This document shows positions 59,641-64,000 of a stretch of DNA of 64,000 bases, in pieces. Position 1 is the stretch's first letter; the number at the start of each line of letters is the position of its first letter. Below the pieces are notes generated by a model, which was not told the origin of the DNA, did no database searches, and saw only the letters and a list, made by a program, of their open reading frames with translations. The stretch covers positions 55,118,001 through 55,182,000 of the forward strand of contig CM114272.1 in assembly GCA_050084515.1 (NCBI GenBank). Direction: 5' to 3'. The DNA comes from Blasia pusilla (lineage: Eukaryota; Marchantiophyta; Marchantiopsida; Blasiales). The position numbers were made by a program, and so were the translations under genes.

Positions 59641-61194
59641 TTGATAGGGTGGCAGCGCGAGATATTTCATACGATTGACTTCAAGTCGAGGATATTACAG
59701 ATTCGGATTGCCGAGGCGGATGTGGAGGAGCGCTGCGTGCGGTGGCGAGATACTGGTTCCTTTGAGTTTGTAGTGATGCCTTTCGGTCTATGTAACGCGC
59801 CTCCAACGTTCACCACATTGATGAACTCCATTTTTCACAAGGAAATGGATGAGTATGTTATCATCTATATCGATGATATACTTATCTATTCGAAGTCACT
59901 AGAGGAGCACGTTCTACATGTGAGAGCGGTCTTGTCTAAGCTAAGGGCAAATCAGCTGTATGCGAATGTAGAGAAGAGCAAATTTGGTTTGAGTAAGATC
60001 AAATTCTTGGGTCACGTGGTTAGTGCAGATGGCGTTAGTCCAGACATAGAGAAGGTAAAAGCGATTTCCGAGTGGGAACCCCCATCCACTGTAAAGGGGA
60101 TGCGGAGGTTCATAGATGCGATGCAATTTTATCGTACTTATGTGAAAAACTTTTCGGGAATTGTGAGACCTCTCACAGATTGGACAGCAAAGTTTGCCAA
60201 TACGACTTGGATCCAGGAAGTTAATGAGGCATTCAATCGAGTGAAGCAGATTCTATCGCATGAACCAGTGTTGAAGCTGCCGGAGTTTGACAAACCGTTC
60301 GAAGTGCATACCGATGCTAGTGATTTCGCGGTTGCGGGAATGTTGGTGCAAGAAGGGAGACCGGTGGCATATGAGAACAAGAAGCTTAGCGATACTGAAA
60401 GGAGATGGCCTACTCACGAGAAAGAGTTGTTTGCGGTGGTACATTGCTTGAGGAAGTGGCGGCATTATCTAGGGCTCCACATGACTCGATTATTCACCGA
60501 TAATATATCGCTCAAGTATTTTGAGACCCAGGATCGAGTGACACCGAAACAACTGCGATGGCATGATACCTTGGCGCTGATGGATGTTGAGTTGATTCAC
60601 AAGCCAGGTAAAGATAATGTGATTCCATATGCGTTAAGTCGCAAGGAGGAACACATGCCATCGACGACGCAGGTCTTGAGAGCAATGTTCCCTAAGGAAA
60701 CAGATCTGGAAAGAAGGATTCGTGAAGGATATATGAAGGATGCTCACGCAGGGGAGTACCTGAGGAAGTTGAAGCAGGGTGAGAAGGTGGCCAACATAAG
60801 CTTGAGGCACGGTTTACTAAGGTTCAAACAGAGTAGGATCTATGTAGGGCAAGGCAGGATGCGAACCAAGGCGTTAGCGGAGTGTCACGACGGACCCTTG
60901 GCAGGACATAAGGGAGAGAAATCTACGCTAGCTGTTCTGTCGAAGCGGTTCTTTTGGCTCAACATGAAAGAGGATGTTGCTCAATATGTGAAGAAGACAT
61001 GTGTGACCGAGCGAATAGAGCCTCTTATGATAAGAAAGCAGGCTTCTTTGCATCCCTTGCCGATCCGAAGGACCCTTGCAAAGTGTGAGTATGGATTTCA
61101 TCACGAGTCTTCGGAATGGGGATACAACGCTATACTTGTGATTGTTGATCGGTTTAGCAAGTTGGCGAGATTCATGCCGACGGTGGATTCATAG
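59641..61194 (+). CDS. chromovirus RT, RNase H and integrase N-terminal part
   Basis: Open frame of 517 codons. [17 protein letters not shown] (59768), catalytic YIDD at 59866-59877 (residues 76-79), [24 protein letters not shown]. RNase [10 protein letters not shown] with Asp at 60313 (residue 225), [31 protein letters not shown]. Integrase: a zinc region [15 protein letters not shown] … VKKTC in which the expected second Cys of the HHCC set is not seen, then the core start and [15 protein letters not shown]. It copies the RNA and starts insertion. The stop at 61192 breaks the integrase core. The ORF's first residues do not match RT, so the true domain begins upstream in another frame. Confidence 0.85.
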   Translation: MIGWQREIFHTIDFKSRILQIRIAEADVEERCVRWRDTGSFEFVVMPFGLCNAPPTFTTLMNSIFHKEMDEYVIIYIDDILIYSKSLEEHVLHVRAVLSKLRANQLYANVEKSKFGLSKIKFLGHVVSADGVSPDIEKVKAISEWEPPSTVKGMRRFIDAMQFYRTYVKNFSGIVRPLTDWTAKFANTTWIQEVNEAFNRVKQILSHEPVLKLPEFDKPFEVHTDASDFAVAGMLVQEGRPVAYENKKLSDTERRWPTHEKELFAVVHCLRKWRHYLGLHMTRLFTDNISLKYFETQDRVTPKQLRWHDTLALMDVELIHKPGKDNVIPYALSRKEEHMPSTTQVLRAMFPKETDLERRIREGYMKDAHAGEYLRKLKQGEKVANISLRHGLLRFKQSRIYVGQGRMRTKALAECHDGPLAGHKGEKSTLAVLSKRFFWLNMKEDVAQYVKKTCVTERIEPLMIRKQASLHPLPIRRTLAKCEYGFHHESSEWGYNAILVIVDRFSKLARFMPTVDS

Positions 61195-61660
61195 AACGGC
61201 TTATACGACGCGCAAGAATCTGTTCTCGATAGCTGGTGGCGTGCTCATGGTTTGCCGAGGAGCATTGTTTCAGATCGGGATCCAAAGTTTACCGGTGCTC
61301 GGAAGCACTTGTTGAAGGTTTAAGACCAAGCTGAGTTTGACGGCTTTCCACCCACAGACGGATGGACAGATGAAAAGGTAAACTCTATCGTGAATCAGAT
61401 TTAAGAAATTATGTCGGTGTTGATCAACGCGATTGGGTCAAGTGGCTTAGCATGGCGGAATCTTGCTACAACTCGACCAAGCATTTGCAATCGGAGAATC
61501 TCCGTTTCTCCTGGCAAATGGACGAGCCGAGAAGGGCCTCTTGATCTAGCCCTTTCGAAGGGTACTACATCGGCACAAACACGACAAGCGCGGCGAGAGA
61601 AGGTTTGTTGGTAGAGATGCGAGAACAAAAAGAGCGAGGCGAAGTCTTGCAAAGGCTCAA
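61195..61660 (+). pseudogene. chromovirus integrase core, frame broken
   Basis: HGLPRSIVSDRDPKFTGARKH (from about 61240) is the block with the second catalytic Asp. The following TAFHPQTDGQ-like part with the catalytic Glu is recognisable but shifted (about 61335-61380). Later fragments fall in different frames. Confidence 0.7.
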
Positions 61661-62142
61661 ATGAGGTACGTTGAGCATGCTAACAAGAGTCGGCGCCAAA
61701 TACGATTCCAAGTTGGAGAACAAGTGTGGTTGAGTGTAAAGAACCTCACTCTTCGAAAGAGTTATCGAAGGCCGTCGCCAAGTATCTTTGGACCGTATGT
61801 GATTGTGGCAAACCCGTTTGAGGATGTGTACGCGTTGAGGCTTCCGGACGAGTTCAAGATTCACCCGACCTTTCATGTGTCATTGTTGAAGAAATATCTT
61901 CAAGATAATGGACGTTGAGCGGAGCAGTGGTGAGACCGCACCCGGTCATCGTAAATGAAGAGCCGGAGTTTGAGGTGGAGACCATCTTACGTTCGAGGCG
62001 TCGGGCCAACAAGTATGAATACTTGGTAAAATGGAAGGGCTACCATGTGAAGGAGGCCACTTGGATTGCGGAGGCGGATTTGGAACACGCGCAAGACTTG
62101 TTGCGGGACTTCAAGCGAACACAAGCGAAGCACATACGTTAG
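61661..62142 (+). CDS. chromovirus integrase C-terminus (GPY/F) and chromodomain
   Basis: 61661-61918 encodes the integrase tail with the GPY/F module (FGPYVIVANPFEDVYALRLP) and FHVSLLKKYL. 61915-62142, shifted by one frame, encodes EFEVETILRSRR, YEYLVKWKGYHVKEATWI and AEADLEHAQDLL, a chromodomain with the aromatic positions F, W and W in place. Chromodomains of this position bind methylated histone H3 and steer insertion into heterochromatin. Stop at about 62140. Confidence 0.88.
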
Positions 62143-62818
62143 TACGAGGAGAAGCTAGAGATAGGACTTGTAATCAGGGGAATCTTGGGCCGAAGGCCGT
62201 TGTAACTAGAATATGCTAGTGTTGCAATAAAGGAGTGTATGGATTTGGAGATTCGATGCCAGAGTTGATTGCAATTTGTTATGGTAGTGCATGGCTATGA
62301 GTCGTTCATCATAGGCTTAGAATGTACGACAAGAGGACAGACAAGGAGTATTTGAGGTGAGAGCTCGTATGTGGATAAGCACCTAGAACAGGACCTTGTG
62401 TTGGATTACACTCGGGCTCGCCCTAGCGTCAGCGGGGCAGATGAAGTCTGTCTTGGGGCTTGGGGTAATCTTACTTGTGGCCACATAAGTAAACTTAGTG
62501 ACGCGCCTAAGTCGAATACGAGAGCGACCCAATAGTAGTACGATTTGTGGACCAGGTAAGCAGGTGTGATGTTTACAAGAATGAGTCAGAAGAGTCTAAG
62601 GTTGCACACTTAGTTAGCTTATTTGATAGGTTAGTTCCTTGGAACTAGTCCAGGCTTATCAAAGAGGAGAGGCTAATAATTCTAAGTGGGGCAAAGCGAC
62701 AACTAGAGACTAAGAGGAATTGCGGGTTAGCCACAAGAACGCAATTCAATGTCAAGGGGTAGGCTGCCCAAGAGACTTGACATAACAAAGGTTTGCATTG
62801 ATGAGGGCATCAACCTCT
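62143..62818 (+). other. chromovirus 3' untranslated region
   Basis: About 680 bases between the chromodomain stop and the polypurine tract. No coding signal recognised. Confidence 0.6.
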
Positions 62819-62832
62819 AAAAGAGGGGTGAG
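62819..62832 (+). promoter_or_regulatory. chromovirus polypurine tract
   Basis: AAAAGAGGGGTGAG lies directly against the 3' LTR and would prime plus-strand synthesis. Confidence 0.8.
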
Positions 62833-63830
62833 TGTCGCGACCCTCATGACCAAACAAGTGCCAAGCGGAACATCGGAACATTAGCGGACTCACCTAAGAT
62901 GGTTTGCGCGTTGGAGTTGTCTCAAAGAGGAGACAAGAGACGAGACGCGAGCGAGGAGTCGCATTTCAGATGTTATGGTCGCGACTCAGAAACCTGGACC
63001 AAACGCGGAATGAGACTTGAAAGAAGTCGAGTCTAAGAAGTGGGTTGCCAAAGGAAAGATCCGGATTTGGAACGCCACTAGCGTTTGAGAGTTTCCAACT
63101 GTATTTATGGCCATAACTTTTACCGCCAAGATGCGTTTGTAACAAATAAGGATACGTTGGAAAGCTTATGGAGAGCCAGTTCAAACGCACCAAAGATCGC
63201 TGCAAACTCATAAGCAGCGGCCAAGATACAACCCAAAAACAACTGTAAGTGGAGTCGGGTTGAGGGCCACAATGAAGGGCCCGACCCTCTTTTCCCAAAG
63301 GGGAGGGGTTATTGGAGAACCCCAGAAGTACTAGTAAGGGGAAGGTCTCCGAGAGTGCTTGGAACCCAAACCCCACTTTGGGCGCCGCGGGGCGGCTCAA
63401 GGGCATGGAACGGAACGCGAGTTTGGGCGTTGGGTTGGAAAACCTGCACCAAGTCCATTGAGGCGATTCTAGACATCCTCTTGGATTTCACACGCGACTC
63501 AATTACTTGGGTCTCGGTTTGGAACTCACCGGAGGACCGTTGAACAGATTGGGATCGCTAGGCGCGCAAGTCTTTGTTTGAGATCCTTGGACTAACCAGA
63601 AGTGTTCCAAGTCTTAAAGGACTTGCCATGTTTTGGAAGCTAGGAACTAAGGAAGGTTGAGCTTGATGAGACGCCGAGTTGAGGACTCGGTGGGTTGGAA
63701 CGCCGGTTGGCCCAGACCCGACTAACGAGAGTGCGTGTTTGGGTGCAGATCGGCGATGAGTTCGTGACCTACTGAACGCACGCTTCCGCAACACTAAAGA
63801 TTGACGTTCAAGGAGAGTAGGGGCGCGACA
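62833..63830 (+). repeat. chromovirus 3' LTR
   Basis: 998 bp. Begins TGTCGCGA, ends CGCGACA, followed by GTATT. Confidence 0.93.
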
Positions 63831-64000
63831 GTATTGTAGCCCCTTTATTTCATCCTGGAATTTGGGAGGAGACAATTTCTTATCGGACAGGATGGTAATC
63901 ACATGATGGACGAGTGAGCGATCTACTAGTGCAGTTTGTTGGGCGTAGTGGTCAATCACGTGACGATACGCTAACCACGCTGATAGTATTCACATGTGGT
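63831..64000 (+). mobile_element. second methyltransferase-type Ty3 copy, right part, running off the window
   Basis: Continues the element left at 56492. Aligns with 28517-28690 of the full copy (CATCCTGGAATTTGGGAGGAGAC, then GACAGGATGG). In the full copy the methyltransferase domain starts just after this point, so it is expected beyond the right edge. Confidence 0.75.

Larger units (their letters stand above)
56493..63830 (+). mobile_element. chromovirus (Ty3/gypsy with chromodomain), complete insertion
   Basis: 7338 bp with LTRs 56493-57495 and 62833-63830, both starting TGTCGCGA; the 3' LTR ends CGCGACA. Perfect 5-bp target duplication GTATT (56488-56492 and 63831-63835). Primer site at 57498, polypurine tract at 62819. 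Order gag, protease, RT, RNase H, integrase, chromodomain. Removing it restores the host element: the bases either side align without a gap to 28500-28600. LTRs are nearly identical, so the insertion is young, though pol has several frame breaks. Confidence 0.93.

Noticed and set aside
63558-63959. Minus-strand open frames in the chromovirus LTRs (also 57241-57570)
   Set aside because: Same sequence in both LTRs, antisense and without domain; LTRs are non-coding here.

Overview
The window is nuclear DNA of a land plant, built almost entirely from nested and decayed transposable elements plus two AT-rich satellite arrays. The plant assignment rests on a CACTA (En/Spm) element with plant-type TNP2, DUF4216 and multi-exon second gene, a chromodomain Ty3 element, a Ty1/copia element, initiator-Met-type primer sites and a piece of a plant NCS1 nucleobase transporter. 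I cannot name the species. The unusual Ty3 family described below hints at a non-flowering lineage, but that is inference. No intact single-copy host gene is visible.

Layout. 1-11059: CACTA element whose 3' end (…TTCTAGTG) is present and whose 5' end is not. It has a frameshifted TNP2 transposase (1858-5517), a second multi-exon gene with well-kept splice sites (5745-9788), and an NCS1 permease fragment upstream (668-1015). 12170-14526: satellite array A with hAT-type short elements. 15-17.5 kb: a diverged direct repeat pair around a nested hAT element. 19415-24360: a minus-strand copia element with both LTRs.

24555-33138: a Ty3/gypsy element with the order gag, CCHC knuckle, aspartic protease, C5-cytosine DNA methyltransferase, reverse transcriptase, RNase H, integrase, PHD finger. 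The methyltransferase motifs (DLFGG, PCQ, ENV, PRLWW, GQAM) all lie in one frame in the right order. A DNA-methylation writer and a chromatin reader in one retroelement make this the most interesting object in the window. This copy is dead: it has many stops and deletions in RT and integrase. A second, 5'-truncated copy of the family lies at 54.7-56.5 kb, is split by another retrotransposon, resumes at 63.83 kb and runs off the right end.

33139-36885: satellite array B (about 180 bp period), interrupted by a decayed copia element, itself hit by a hAT element, itself hit by a second hAT element; each insertion keeps a recognisable target-site duplication. 36.9-48.7 kb: direct repeats, a 175-bp (AG)n tract, more hAT copies, a GC-rich segment with an organelle-like look, and diverged low-copy repeats, with no recognisable gene. 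51.5-54.7 kb: inverted and direct fragments of decayed Ty3 pol genes. 56493-63830: a complete chromovirus (Ty3 with chromodomain) with about 1-kb LTRs, primer site, polypurine tract and a perfect GTATT target duplication, inserted into the second methyltransferase-family element.

The recognisable proteins are selfish-element machinery: copying (RT, RNase H), insertion (integrase, transposases), targeting (chromodomain, PHD finger) and possibly self-marking (methyltransferase). Most are broken; the chromovirus is the youngest insertion.
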